DNA of 64,000 bases from JAXLYE01 sp046351595 (GTDB taxonomy: Bacteria; Myxococcota_A; Polyangia; Palsa-1104; JAEUJZ01). Every line of letters begins with the position of its first letter. Position 1 is the stretch's first letter. Positions 10,736-20,221 of this stretch are shown in pieces. The notes beneath the pieces are model-generated. The model made no database searches and was not told where the DNA came from. It was given only the letters and a program-made list of their open reading frames with translations. Position numbers and translations under genes: made by a program. Where the stretch lies: contig JAXLYE010000005.1 in NCBI GenBank assembly GCA_046351595.1, forward strand, positions 434,001-498,000, read 5' to 3'.

Positions 10736-11587
10736 ATGTTCGTGACGACTTTCGACAAGACCGATGCCAAGGTGCGCCTCTCCGAGATCTCGACCAAGCC
10801 GCCGCGCGACGTCAGCCGCGAGGACGCCGAGGCCCGCTTCCGCACCCTGGGCGACGAGCTGTTCGAGCTGCAGGACCTGCTGTGGGGCGCGCGCACGCAC
10901 GGCGTGCTGATCGTGCTGCAGGGTCTTGACACCGCGGGCAAGGACGGCGCCATCAAGCACGTCGCCGGCTGCCTCAACCCGCGCGGCATCAGCGTCGTGT
11001 CCTTCGGCGTCCCGACGAAGGAGGAGATCGAGCACGACTTCCTCTGGCGCGTCCACAAGCACACCCCGCGGCGCGGCGAGCTCGCCATCTTCAACCGCTC
11101 GCACTACGAGGACGTGCTGGTCGTGCGCGTCGAGAACCTGACGCCGGCGTCGATCTGGAAGGAGCGCTACGGCCACATCCGCGACTTCGAGGAGCTGCTC
11201 GTCGAGCACAACACCATCGTGCTCAAGTTCTTTTTGCACATCAGCAAGGACGAGCAGGAGAAGCGGCTGCTCGAGCGCGAGGACGACGAGAAGACGGCGT
11301 GGAAGCTCAACGTCAACGACTGGCGCACGCGCGAGAAGTGGGACCTGTACCAGGAGGCCTACGAGGACGCGCTGCGCAAGACCTCGACGGAGCGCGCGCC
11401 CTGGCACGTGGTGCCGGCGGACTCCAAGTGGTTCCGCAACCTGGCGATCGCCACGACGGTGCGCGACGTGCTGCAGCCGTATAAGAAGATCTGGCGGGCC
11501 AAGCTCGACGAGATGGGCGTGCGCGCCAAGGCCGAGCTGCTCGAGTACCGCCGCGCCCAGAGCAGCGCCCGCAAGGGCTCCCTCTAA
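10736..11587 (+). CDS. ppk2: Polyphosphate kinase 2 family protein (PPK2)
   Basis: A 283-residue enzyme that moves phosphate between polyphosphate and nucleotides (NDP/NTP or NMP, depending on class). It has the PPK2 Walker A variant QGLDTAGKDG near residue 62, the Walker B-like segment AIFNRSHYEDVLVVRV and the lid region with FFLHISKDEQEKRLLERE. The FDWRTREKW-like element reads NDWRTREKWDLY. Sequence pattern and length fit single-domain PPK2, and class III looks closest, but the class needs a tree. I chose the ATG at 10736 because family similarity begins just after it. The stop abuts that of the minus-strand metallopeptidase with no spacer. Confidence 0.92.
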   Translation: MFVTTFDKTDAKVRLSEISTKPPRDVSREDAEARFRTLGDELFELQDLLWGARTHGVLIVLQGLDTAGKDGAIKHVAGCLNPRGISVVSFGVPTKEEIEHDFLWRVHKHTPRRGELAIFNRSHYEDVLVVRVENLTPASIWKERYGHIRDFEELLVEHNTIVLKFFLHISKDEQEKRLLEREDDEKTAWKLNVNDWRTREKWDLYQEAYEDALRKTSTERAPWHVVPADSKWFRNLAIATTVRDVLQPYKKIWRAKLDEMGVRAKAELLEYRRAQSSARKGSL

Positions 11588-14227
<2,640 letters not shown>

Positions 14228-14359
14228 AAAGACCTCATCCTAGACCCAAGCCTGCCGATGTCACCGACGGGAAGCAGCAGAGCCAGCCAGCCCCGGCCGC
14301 GCCGCCGGGGACCGGCCGCCGCCGCGAGCCGAACCGAGGACGGGGGATGGGCGAATAAG

Positions 14360-14429
14360 TGGCAGATTCCTGGCAAGCTCCTGGGCCAGAACCCTGGCAA
14401 TCCCTGGCAATCCCTGGCAAGCCCTGGCG
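14360..14429 (+). promoter_or_regulatory. Helically phased TGGCA repeats upstream of pssA
   Basis: TGGCA occurs at 14360, 14371, 14395, 14405 and 14415. TGGGC occurs at 14382 and TGGCG at 14425. Spacing is therefore 10-13 bp throughout. The central part is a 10-bp tandem repeat, CCCTGGCAAT. The array lies between the divergent metallopeptidase and pssA genes and ends about 30 bp before the pssA start. Same-face spacing of about 10 bp fits cooperative protein binding or DNA bending. Confidence 0.6.
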
Positions 14430-14459
14430 AAGCCCTCGGCGCAGACGGAGTAGAAGGCA

Positions 14460-15290
14460 TTGACCCAATCGCACGTTCGTCGTCCGCTCTCCCGCACGCT
14501 GCGCTTCGTCGCGCCCAACGCGGTCACCGCGCTGTCCATCCTGTGCGCGGTGATGGCCGTCCAGGCGGCGCTGCGCGGCGAGCTCGTGACCGCCTGCTGG
14601 TGGGTCACCTACTCGACGCTGACCGACAAGCTTGACGGGCTGGTGGCGCGGGCCGTCAAGGGCAGCTCGCCGCTCGGCGTGCAGATGGACTCGCTGGCCG
14701 ACCTCCTGAACTATGGCTTCGTCCCGGCGGCCATCACCTACGGCTTCTTCCAGCGCCACCCCGACATCGGCGGCTGGGGCCACGGCTACGCGCACTACGG
14801 GCTGATGCTGATCTGCTTCGCCTACGCGCTGTGCGCGGCGCTGCGCCTGGCCCGCTTCAACGTCAGCGCCGGCAACCCCAACTTCTTCTTCGGCGTGCCC
14901 TCGACGTTCTCGGGCGCCATCGTCGTCGCGATGCTGATCGTGCTGTGCCGCTACGGCGACCCGAGCTGGGCCGGCAGCTACACCTTCCGCGGCCCGCGCC
15001 TGCTCGGCGACGCCGACCTGCGCTGGATGATGCCGTACTTCCCGTGGGTGATGCCGTTCTTCGCCTGGGCCATGGTGTCGGGCTGGCGGGTGCCGAAGCT
15101 CGGCAAGGCGCGCAACCGCTTCATCAACGTCTTCGTGCTGGTCAACCTGATCAGCGGCTACACCGCCTGCATGCTCCAGCTCATCCCCGAGTACCTGGTC
15201 ATCGGCGCGTGGTTCTACCTGCTGTTCGCGGCCTACGCCCACTTCCTCGACACACCTAAGGAAACCCCCGAGCCTTATTTTCCTGTTTAG
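14460..15290 (+). CDS. pssA: CDP-diacylglycerol-serine O-phosphatidyltransferase (phosphatidylserine synthase)
   Basis: A 276-residue multi-pass membrane enzyme that makes phosphatidylserine from CDP-diacylglycerol and serine. The CDP-alcohol phosphatidyltransferase motif is complete: D56, D59-G60, A63-R64, G73, D77 and D81 in TDKLDGLVARA...LGVQMDSLAD. Several later segments are hydrophobic. The motif and the ARFNVSAGNPNFFFGVPS region fit the PssA subtype. The start is TTG, with a GGAG nine bases upstream (about 14447). The decarboxylase for the next step is encoded 4 kb away at 19265-20221. A hairpin pair directly follows the stop. Confidence 0.9.
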   Translation: MTQSHVRRPLSRTLRFVAPNAVTALSILCAVMAVQAALRGELVTACWWVTYSTLTDKLDGLVARAVKGSSPLGVQMDSLADLLNYGFVPAAITYGFFQRHPDIGGWGHGYAHYGLMLICFAYALCAALRLARFNVSAGNPNFFFGVPSTFSGAIVVAMLIVLCRYGDPSWAGSYTFRGPRLLGDADLRWMMPYFPWVMPFFAWAMVSGWRVPKLGKARNRFINVFVLVNLISGYTACMLQLIPEYLVIGAWFYLLFAAYAHFLDTPKETPEPYFPV

Positions 15291-15291
15291 A

Positions 15292-15311
15292 GGGGCACTT
15301 TCCCGTGCCCC
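15292..15311 (+). terminator. Hairpin 1 after pssA
   Basis: A 7-bp perfect stem, GGGGCAC (15292-15298) with GTGCCCC (15305-15311), and loop TTTCCC. It starts one base after the pssA stop codon. It lacks a T-tract, so factor-dependent termination or transcript stabilisation is possible. Confidence 0.6.
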
Positions 15312-15334
15312 CTCACTCGGCAAAGCCGAGTGAG
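15312..15334 (+). terminator. Hairpin 2 after pssA
   Basis: A 10-bp perfect stem, CTCACTCGGC (15312-15321) with GCCGAGTGAG (15325-15334), and loop AAA. It directly abuts hairpin 1. This is the strongest inverted repeat in the region. Confidence 0.7.
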
Positions 15335-15345
15335 CCTCCCCCCCG

Positions 15346-15364
15346 CCGCGCGTTTCTCGCGCGG
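15346..15364 (+). repeat. Hairpin 3 in the pssA-kinase spacer
   Basis: A 7-bp perfect stem, CCGCGCG (15346-15352) with CGCGCGG (15358-15364), and loop TTTCT. Non-coding. Confidence 0.6.
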
Positions 15365-15388
15365 GTTGCGGATCGGACAAGTACCCGA

Positions 15389-15404
15389 GGCACTTTTGCG
15401 TGCC
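15389..15404 (+). repeat. Hairpin 4, related in sequence to hairpin 1
   Basis: A 5-bp stem, GGCAC (15389-15393) with GTGCC (15400-15404), and loop TTTTGC. It shares GGCACTTT and the closing GTGCC with hairpin 1, so the two may be copies of one element. Confidence 0.55.
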
Positions 15405-15543
15405 GCGCAGGGGCCGGCTGCTCCGGATGTAAGTACGCAGCGGGGCGGGCTCCGGCCCGGCGCGCGCGCGCGTCGGGCTCACGCTCGGCAGAGCGGCTGC
15501 GATACTATGGACCGCAGGCGCCGGGCGAGTGCGCCTCCGTCGC

Positions 15544-16494
15544 ATGGGAGAAGGCTCTCCAAAATCCATCCCAGAGCTTGGTCGCTACCGGGATCTGGTC
15601 AAGATCGGCGAGGGCAGCATGGGCGCCGTCTACCGGGCGCGCGACCCCGTGCTCGATCGCGCCGTCGCCATCAAGCTGCTGACCGCGCAGGGGCCGGGCT
15701 TCGTCAGCCGCATCCAGCGCGAGGCGCGCGCGCTCGCCAAGGTGTCGCACCCCAACGTCGTGCAGATCCACGACTCGGGCATCGACCCCAACGGCGCGCC
15801 GTACTTCGTCATGGAGCACCTGCACGGCCGCTCGCTCGACGCGCTGCTCGAGGAGCGCGGGCGCCTGCCGCACCAGCAGGTGCGCGAGCTCGTCCGCCAG
15901 GCGGCGCAGGGCCTCAGCGCCGCGCACGCCGCCGGCCTCATCCACCGCGACATCAAGCCCGCGAACCTGTTCCTCGAGACCAACGGCAACCTCAAGATCC
16001 TCGACTTCGGCATCGCGCGCTCCGTCGAGCAGAACGCGGCCGAGTCGGGCGACGTCCGCGTCCTGGGCACGCCGTATTACATGGCGCCCGAGCTCTTGAA
16101 CGCCGAGCCCGTCGACCTGCGCGCCGACGTCTACGCGCTCGGGCTGACGGCGTTCCACCTCTTGACCGGGCGGCCGCCGTTCATCAGCGACACCCCGTTC
16201 GGCGTCGCCAGCATGCAGCTCACCGAGCCGCTGCCGGATCCGCGCACGCTCGCCGCCGGCCTGCCCGAGGATCTGTGCTGGCTGATCGAGCGCATGGCCG
16301 AGAAGGACCGCTCGACCCGCATCCAGAGCTGCGACGAGGTGGCGCGGCTGCTCGGCCTGCCGCCGCCCGAGCTGTCGGCGCTCAGCCAGTCGACGAGCCA
16401 GGCCGCGCTGCCGGTGCGCTCGCCGTGGATCCTGGCGATCGCGGCGCTGTTGCTCGGCGCCCTGGCGCTGGCCGGGGCGCTGCTGGCCCGCTAG
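15544..16494 (+). CDS. Tail-anchored Ser/Thr protein kinase
   Basis: A 316-residue eukaryotic-like kinase. Residues about 12-270 form the catalytic domain: Gly loop GEGSMGAVY, AIK lysine, HRDIKPAN catalytic loop, DFG and the APE of the activation segment (TPYYMAPELL). A short linker leads to one C-terminal transmembrane helix (WILAIAALLLGALALAGALLA) and two final residues. The kinase is thus anchored by its tail with no sensor domain outside. I chose the ATG at 15544; a GTG at 15529 in frame is possible and neither has a clear ribosome site. FHA proteins at 3-7 kb are plausible readers of its phosphorylation (inference). Confidence 0.92.
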   Translation: MGEGSPKSIPELGRYRDLVKIGEGSMGAVYRARDPVLDRAVAIKLLTAQGPGFVSRIQREARALAKVSHPNVVQIHDSGIDPNGAPYFVMEHLHGRSLDALLEERGRLPHQQVRELVRQAAQGLSAAHAAGLIHRDIKPANLFLETNGNLKILDFGIARSVEQNAAESGDVRVLGTPYYMAPELLNAEPVDLRADVYALGLTAFHLLTGRPPFISDTPFGVASMQLTEPLPDPRTLAAGLPEDLCWLIERMAEKDRSTRIQSCDEVARLLGLPPPELSALSQSTSQAALPVRSPWILAIAALLLGALALAGALLAR

Positions 16495-16515
16495 CCGATG
16501 CCGTCAGCCGGTCCG

Positions 16516-17127
16516 TCAGCCGCCCTTGAGCGCGTCCTCGACGAAGTGCAGGCGGTCGTTGCCCCAGAACAGCTCGGGGCCGACCAAAAGAGCCGGCGCG
16601 CCGAACACGCCGCGCGCGATGGCCTCGTCGGTGTAGGCGCGCAGCCGGTCCTTGACCTCGGGCGTCTCGGCGCGGGCGAGCAGCGCCTCGCCGTCCAGCC
16701 CGACCTCGCCGGCGATGGCGCGCATCTCCTCGGGCGTGGTGATGTCGCGGTCGTCGACCCACAGCGCCCGGAACAGCGCCAGCGACAGCGGTCCGGTCTT
16801 GCTGGGGCCCGGGCCCTGACCCTTGGCCAGGCCCTCGGCCGCGACGATGAGGCGCATCGGCTTGAGCGCGTTCACCGGGAAGCGGCTGGTCATGCGGAAG
16901 GGCACCTCGTACTGCCGCGCCCAGCGCATAAGATCCGTCAGCATGTACCGCGCCTTCGGCAGCACCGTCGCGGGCATGGTGTTGCCGACGGCCTTGAAGA
17001 CCGCGCCAAGGACCATCGGCTTCCATTCGAGGTTGGCGCCGGTGCGGGCGCACAGCGCCTCGACCTGCGTCGCCGCCAGGTACGAGTACGGCGAGGCGAG
17101 ATCAAAGAAGAACTCGAGCGTCTTCAT
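16516..17127 (-). CDS. DsbA-like thioredoxin / 2-hydroxychromene-2-carboxylate isomerase family protein
   Basis: A 203-residue DsbA-fold protein of the HCCA isomerase/kappa-glutathione-transferase family. The N-terminus FFFDLASPYSYLAATQVEAL carries the family Ser in place of the thioredoxin Cys pair. The C-terminus has GVFGAPALLVGPELFWGNDRLHFVEDAL, typical of the group. The family uses glutathione in isomerisation or conjugation, but many members have no known substrate and no aromatic-degradation genes are present here. The gene converges with the kinase, 21 nt between stops. Its upstream region is the large repeat-rich spacer at 17.1-17.7 kb. Confidence 0.85.
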   Translation of the reverse strand: MKTLEFFFDLASPYSYLAATQVEALCARTGANLEWKPMVLGAVFKAVGNTMPATVLPKARYMLTDLMRWARQYEVPFRMTSRFPVNALKPMRLIVAAEGLAKGQGPGPSKTGPLSLALFRALWVDDRDITTPEEMRAIAGEVGLDGEALLARAETPEVKDRLRAYTDEAIARGVFGAPALLVGPELFWGNDRLHFVEDALKGG

Positions 17128-17271
17128 GGCCGCACTCTAGCGCGAGCGCGGCGGATCCTCCTACTCCGGACCCCGCGGATCGCGACTTCCAGGCCTGTCA
17201 GCGGCGCCGCGAGCTCGGGGGCGGGCACCTTCCAGAGACGTAAGTACATCGAGCACGCGCGGGAAGCACCG

Positions 17272-17460
17272 CTCCAGGCCCGTAAATCGTTCCGGGAGGC
17301 CGGTCGGAGCGGACTTCCAGGCCCGTAGATCGTTCCGGGAGGCCGGTCGGAGCGGACTTCCAGGCCGTAAATCGTTCCGGGAGGCCGGTCGGAGCGGACT
17401 TCCAGGCCTGTAGATCGTTCCGGGAGGCCGGTCGGAGCGGACTTCCAGGCCTGTAAATCG
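17272..17460 (+). repeat. 43-bp tandem repeat array
   Basis: Units start at 17272, 17315, 17358 (42 bp, one base missing) and 17400, with a partial fifth unit at 17443-17460. Each has the core YTCCAGGCCYGTARATCG followed by a 25-bp invariant part starting TTCCGGGAGGCC and ending GAGCGGAC. The only differences are a C/T at the first base of unit 1, a Y in the core and an alternating A/G (GTAAATCG in 1, 3 and 5; GTAGATCG in 2 and 4). Confidence 0.92.
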
Positions 17461-17542
17461 CAAAAGGAGCGCGCCGGGCCCCACTTCCATGCATGGAAGC
17501 CGGCCCGGACCGCCCGGTCGCGGCGATTTACAGAGCTGGAAG
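17442..17542 (+). repeat. 101-bp nested imperfect palindrome
   Basis: The outer arms are CTTCCAGGCCTGTAAATCGC (17442-17461) and its inverted copy (17523-17542), mismatched at two positions. After an internal loop, an inner stem pairs CCGGGCC (17474-17480) with GGCCCGG (17502-17508). The tip is the 16-bp perfect palindrome CTTCCATGCATGGAAG (17484-17499). The left outer arm is the last partial unit of the tandem array, so array and palindrome share a boundary. Confidence 0.8.
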
Positions 17543-17665
17543 TTCGGGAAGGCCGCCTGCCGCGGCGACTGCCAGAGACGGAAGGTCGCGATCTTCTGGA
17601 TCCCGGTGGATTGTGGCCGGATCGGAGCGGGCTCCGAGCCGCTCCCGGGCGGCGCGCAGCCGTCG

Positions 17666-19255
17666 CTACGCCGTGTAGCGCGCCTTGAGCGCCGCCTTGT
17701 CGACCTTGCCGGCGCCGGTGCGCGGCAGCTCGGCCACGAGCACGAAGCGGCGCGGCACCTTGTAGCGGCCGAGGCGCGCATGGCAGTGGGCGAGCAGCTC
17801 GGCCTCCTGTAGCGGGCCGCGCGGCACCACCACCGCCAGGCCGACCTCGCCCCAGCGCGGGTCGGGCACGCCGAGCACCGCCGCCTCCTGCACGCCCGGG
17901 TGCGCGCACAAGACGCTCTCGATCTCGGCGGGGTAGATGTTCTCGCCGCCCGAGATGAACATCTCCTTGCGCCGGCCGGCGATGTAGAAGCAGCCGTCGG
18001 CGTCGCGCCGCGCCAGGTCGCCGGTGTACAGCCAGCCGTCGCGGAAGGCGGCCGCGGTCTCGTCGGGGCGGCCGTGATAGCCGGCGCACAGGTGCGGGCC
18101 GCGCAGGCGCAGCTCGCCGACCTCGCCCGCGGGCAGCTGCGCGCCGTCGGGCGCGACCACCTCGGCCTCGACGTGCAACAGCGGGAAGCCGACGGAGCCG
18201 GGCTTCTGTTCGACCCGCGCGTCGGGCAAAAGGAAGTTGTTGGGGCCGGCCTCGGTCAGGCCGTAGCCGGTGCGGAAGCGGACGCCGGCCCGGAAGAAGC
18301 GCTCGAACACCGGAGAGGGGCAGGGCGCGCCGCCGCTGATCACCAGCTTGAGCCGATCCCAGCGCGCCTGTGCGAAGCGCGGGTGCGCCTGCAGATCCTG
18401 GAACATCGTCGGCACGCCGAACAGCAGCGACACCGGCGGCGCACCTGGGTCCGGCGGCAGCGACAAGAGGTCGAGCACCTGCTCGGCGCGGAAGTCGCGG
18501 CACAGCACCGATCCGCCGCCGGCGTACAGAAGCGGCGTGGTGAAGACGTTCAGCCCGCCGGTGTGGAACAGCGGCGCATTGAGGATCGCGCAGTCCTCAG
18601 CGCCGAGGCCCCAGCTGGCGCAGGTGTTGATTGCGTTCCACAGCACGCTGCCGTGGGTCAGGACCGCGCCCTTGGGCGTGCCGGTGCTGCCGCCGGTGTA
18701 GCAGAGGATCCACGGGTCGCCGAGGCCGCGCGGCACCCAAAGCGGCGCGTCGCTACCGCCGTCGCGCTCGGACAGGCACAGATCCCCGCGCCTGTCCGAG
18801 CGTGCCGGTGGCTCGCCGTCCTCGTCGAGACAGACGAAGCGGCGCGGCGCGGCCGGGCTCTGGCGCAGCGGCGCCACGAGCTCCGCGCACTCCGGCCCGT
18901 ACAAAAGGGTTCGCGGCTGGCCGTCGACGAGCAGGTCCGCGAGCTCACGCGGCGCCAGCCGCCAGTTCAGCGCCTGCAGCACCGCGCCGAGCAGGCCGCA
19001 GCCGAGCAGCACCTCGAGGTAGGCGCGGCGGTTCCGCGCGAGCACGGCCACCCGATCGCCGCGCCCGACCCCGCAGGCGTCGGCCAAAAAGCGCGCGGTG
19101 CGGCGCGCCGCGGCCTGCAGCTCGCGATAGGTCACGGGCGGCCGCGGCGGCGGCGACGACGGGCCCCACGGGTCGCAGAGCGCGATCCGCTCGGGCCCGA
19201 GCGCGACCCGGCGCGCAAACCAGTCGACCAGCGGCGAGTCGTGGGCAGGCGTCAC
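17666..19255 (-). CDS. AMP-dependent acyl-CoA synthetase (ANL superfamily)
   Basis: A 529-residue acyl-activating enzyme forming acyl-AMP and then acyl-CoA. The P-loop-like motif YTGGSTGTPKG is intact, as are FRTGYGLTEAGPNNF (A5 region), YTGDLARRDADGCFYIAGRRKEM (A7/A8) and the C-terminal catalytic lysine region PRTGAGKVDKAAL. Length and motifs fit medium/long-chain acyl-CoA ligases; the substrate is not determinable. It is last in a minus-strand run with the desaturase, methyltransferase-like protein and phosphatidylserine decarboxylase, whose stop lies 9 nt upstream of this ATG. A lipid role such as acyl recycling is a reasonable inference. Confidence 0.9.
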   Translation of the reverse strand: MTPAHDSPLVDWFARRVALGPERIALCDPWGPSSPPPRPPVTYRELQAAARRTARFLADACGVGRGDRVAVLARNRRAYLEVLLGCGLLGAVLQALNWRLAPRELADLLVDGQPRTLLYGPECAELVAPLRQSPAAPRRFVCLDEDGEPPARSDRRGDLCLSERDGGSDAPLWVPRGLGDPWILCYTGGSTGTPKGAVLTHGSVLWNAINTCASWGLGAEDCAILNAPLFHTGGLNVFTTPLLYAGGGSVLCRDFRAEQVLDLLSLPPDPGAPPVSLLFGVPTMFQDLQAHPRFAQARWDRLKLVISGGAPCPSPVFERFFRAGVRFRTGYGLTEAGPNNFLLPDARVEQKPGSVGFPLLHVEAEVVAPDGAQLPAGEVGELRLRGPHLCAGYHGRPDETAAAFRDGWLYTGDLARRDADGCFYIAGRRKEMFISGGENIYPAEIESVLCAHPGVQEAAVLGVPDPRWGEVGLAVVVPRGPLQEAELLAHCHARLGRYKVPRRFVLVAELPRTGAGKVDKAALKARYTA

Positions 19256-19264
19256 GGCGGGATC

Positions 19265-20221
19265 CTACCGCACCGTCGAGGGCAGCGGCCACAGCGTCTC
19301 GCCCAGGCGCAGCGCCGAGCCGAGGGGGCGCTCGTGCAGCGCCTGCGGCGCATCGATTCCCTCCGGCCCCTCCGGCCCCTCCGGCCCCTCCGGCCCCTCC
19401 GGCCCCTCTGGTCCTGGGAACCCGGGCGGCAGCACGAGCACGATCGTCGAGCCGAAGCGGAAGTGGCCGAGCTCCTCGCCCTTGCGCAGCGCGAGCCGGC
19501 AGCTGCCGCCGGCGAGCCGCGGCGGGCCGGCCTGCAGCGCTTCCAGATCCAGGCCCTCGACGTGGATGCCGCCGACCAGGCTGGCGCCGACCAGCGTCAA
19601 GAGGATCTCGGGCCCGCGGTCGAGGCGGATGCGCAGGCTGGCGCGCTCGTTGCGCTCATACACGCCGCGGATCCGGTCGAGGGCGCGCTGGTTCTGCGGG
19701 AAGAAGCGGCCGGGGATCCAGCGCCAGGCAATCAGCTCGCCGTCGCTCGGCATGTGCAGGCGGTGGTAGCCCTGCGGCGTCAGGAAGATCACCGCGTAGC
19801 GGCCGCCGACGTAGGGCCCGAGGTCGAAGCGCCCAAGGTCGAAGCGTGGCGACCCGGCGGCGGCGGGGCCGTTGACGACCCGATCCAGCGACAGCCGCTG
19901 CCCCTTGATCGGCAGCTCCGTGTCCGCCTCGATCCGCCCGGTGGCGACCAGGAACCCGTCGACCGGCGAGACGAAGCCCGGGCCGAGCGGTCGCGCGCCC
20001 GGCCGCAGGCGCCGCAGGAAGAACTGCTGCACCGTCTCGAACGGCCCGCTCTCAAAGTCGCGCAGGTCGAGGCCGGCGCGGCGCGTCCAGGTCCGGATCG
20101 CGGCCTGCACCAGCCAGCGCGGGCGCGAGCGCGTCACCAGCCGCGCGAAGCCCTGGTTGAGCAGCCGGTGCGGCAGCAGGAAGTAGCTGCGCAGCAGCGC
20201 GTCCGAGGTCAAAAGGTTCAT
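19265..20221 (-). CDS. psd: Phosphatidylserine decarboxylase with a collagen-like (GPE) insert
   Basis: A 318-residue pyruvoyl-dependent enzyme making phosphatidylethanolamine at the inner membrane. Family residues are visible: FVSPVDG (the Asp of the catalytic group), GYHRLHMP (His), and the self-cleavage site GST at 257-259 in FRFGSTIVLVLP, where Ser258 would become the pyruvoyl group of the alpha chain. The alpha chain is longer than usual (about 61 residues) because six GPE tripeptides sit between the conserved strand and the end. It starts with ATG inside the 3' end of the preceding methyltransferase-like gene. Together with pssA this completes phosphatidylethanolamine synthesis. Confidence 0.92.
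   Translation of the reverse strand: MNLLTSDALLRSYFLLPHRLLNQGFARLVTRSRPRWLVQAAIRTWTRRAGLDLRDFESGPFETVQQFFLRRLRPGARPLGPGFVSPVDGFLVATGRIEADTELPIKGQRLSLDRVVNGPAAAGSPRFDLGRFDLGPYVGGRYAVIFLTPQGYHRLHMPSDGELIAWRWIPGRFFPQNQRALDRIRGVYERNERASLRIRLDRGPEILLTLVGASLVGGIHVEGLDLEALQAGPPRLAGGSCRLALRKGEELGHFRFGSTIVLVLPPGFPGPEGPEGPEGPEGPEGPEGIDAPQALHERPLGSALRLGETLWPLPSTVR
19361..19414 (+). repeat. 9-bp minisatellite inside psd
   Basis: Five perfect copies of CTCCGGCCC (19361-19405) and one variant copy (19406-19414) encode Gly-Pro-Glu repeats on the minus strand. Because the unit is 9 bp, slippage would change repeat number without breaking the frame. Confidence 0.93.

Larger units (their letters stand above)
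17128..17665. other. Repeat-rich intergenic region, no gene
   Basis: About 540 bp between the 3' end of the acyl-CoA ligase gene and the 5' end of the isomerase gene, both on the minus strand. All three minus frames stay open across part of it only because of the repeats, and the translations are repeats of each other, so I call no gene. It contains a 4.4-copy 43-bp tandem array, scattered degenerate copies of the 18-bp core TTCCAGGCCTGTAAATCG (about 17187 and 17230), an inverted copy (17524-17542) and a long nested palindrome. Confidence 0.8.

Noticed and set aside
15541..15560. Riboswitch in the pssA-kinase spacer
   Set aside because: Hairpins are present but no known aptamer pattern is recognisable, and they lie closer to the pssA stop than to the kinase start.
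17272..17460. CRISPR-like array
   Set aside because: The parts between repeats are identical and not unique spacers, no cas genes are present, and units contract by single bases; it is a plain tandem repeat.
17161..17781. Minus-strand protein with repeated TGLEVRSDRPPG-type units
   Set aside because: All three frames give repeats because the DNA is tandemly repeated; no start with a ribosome site and no domain, so non-coding.
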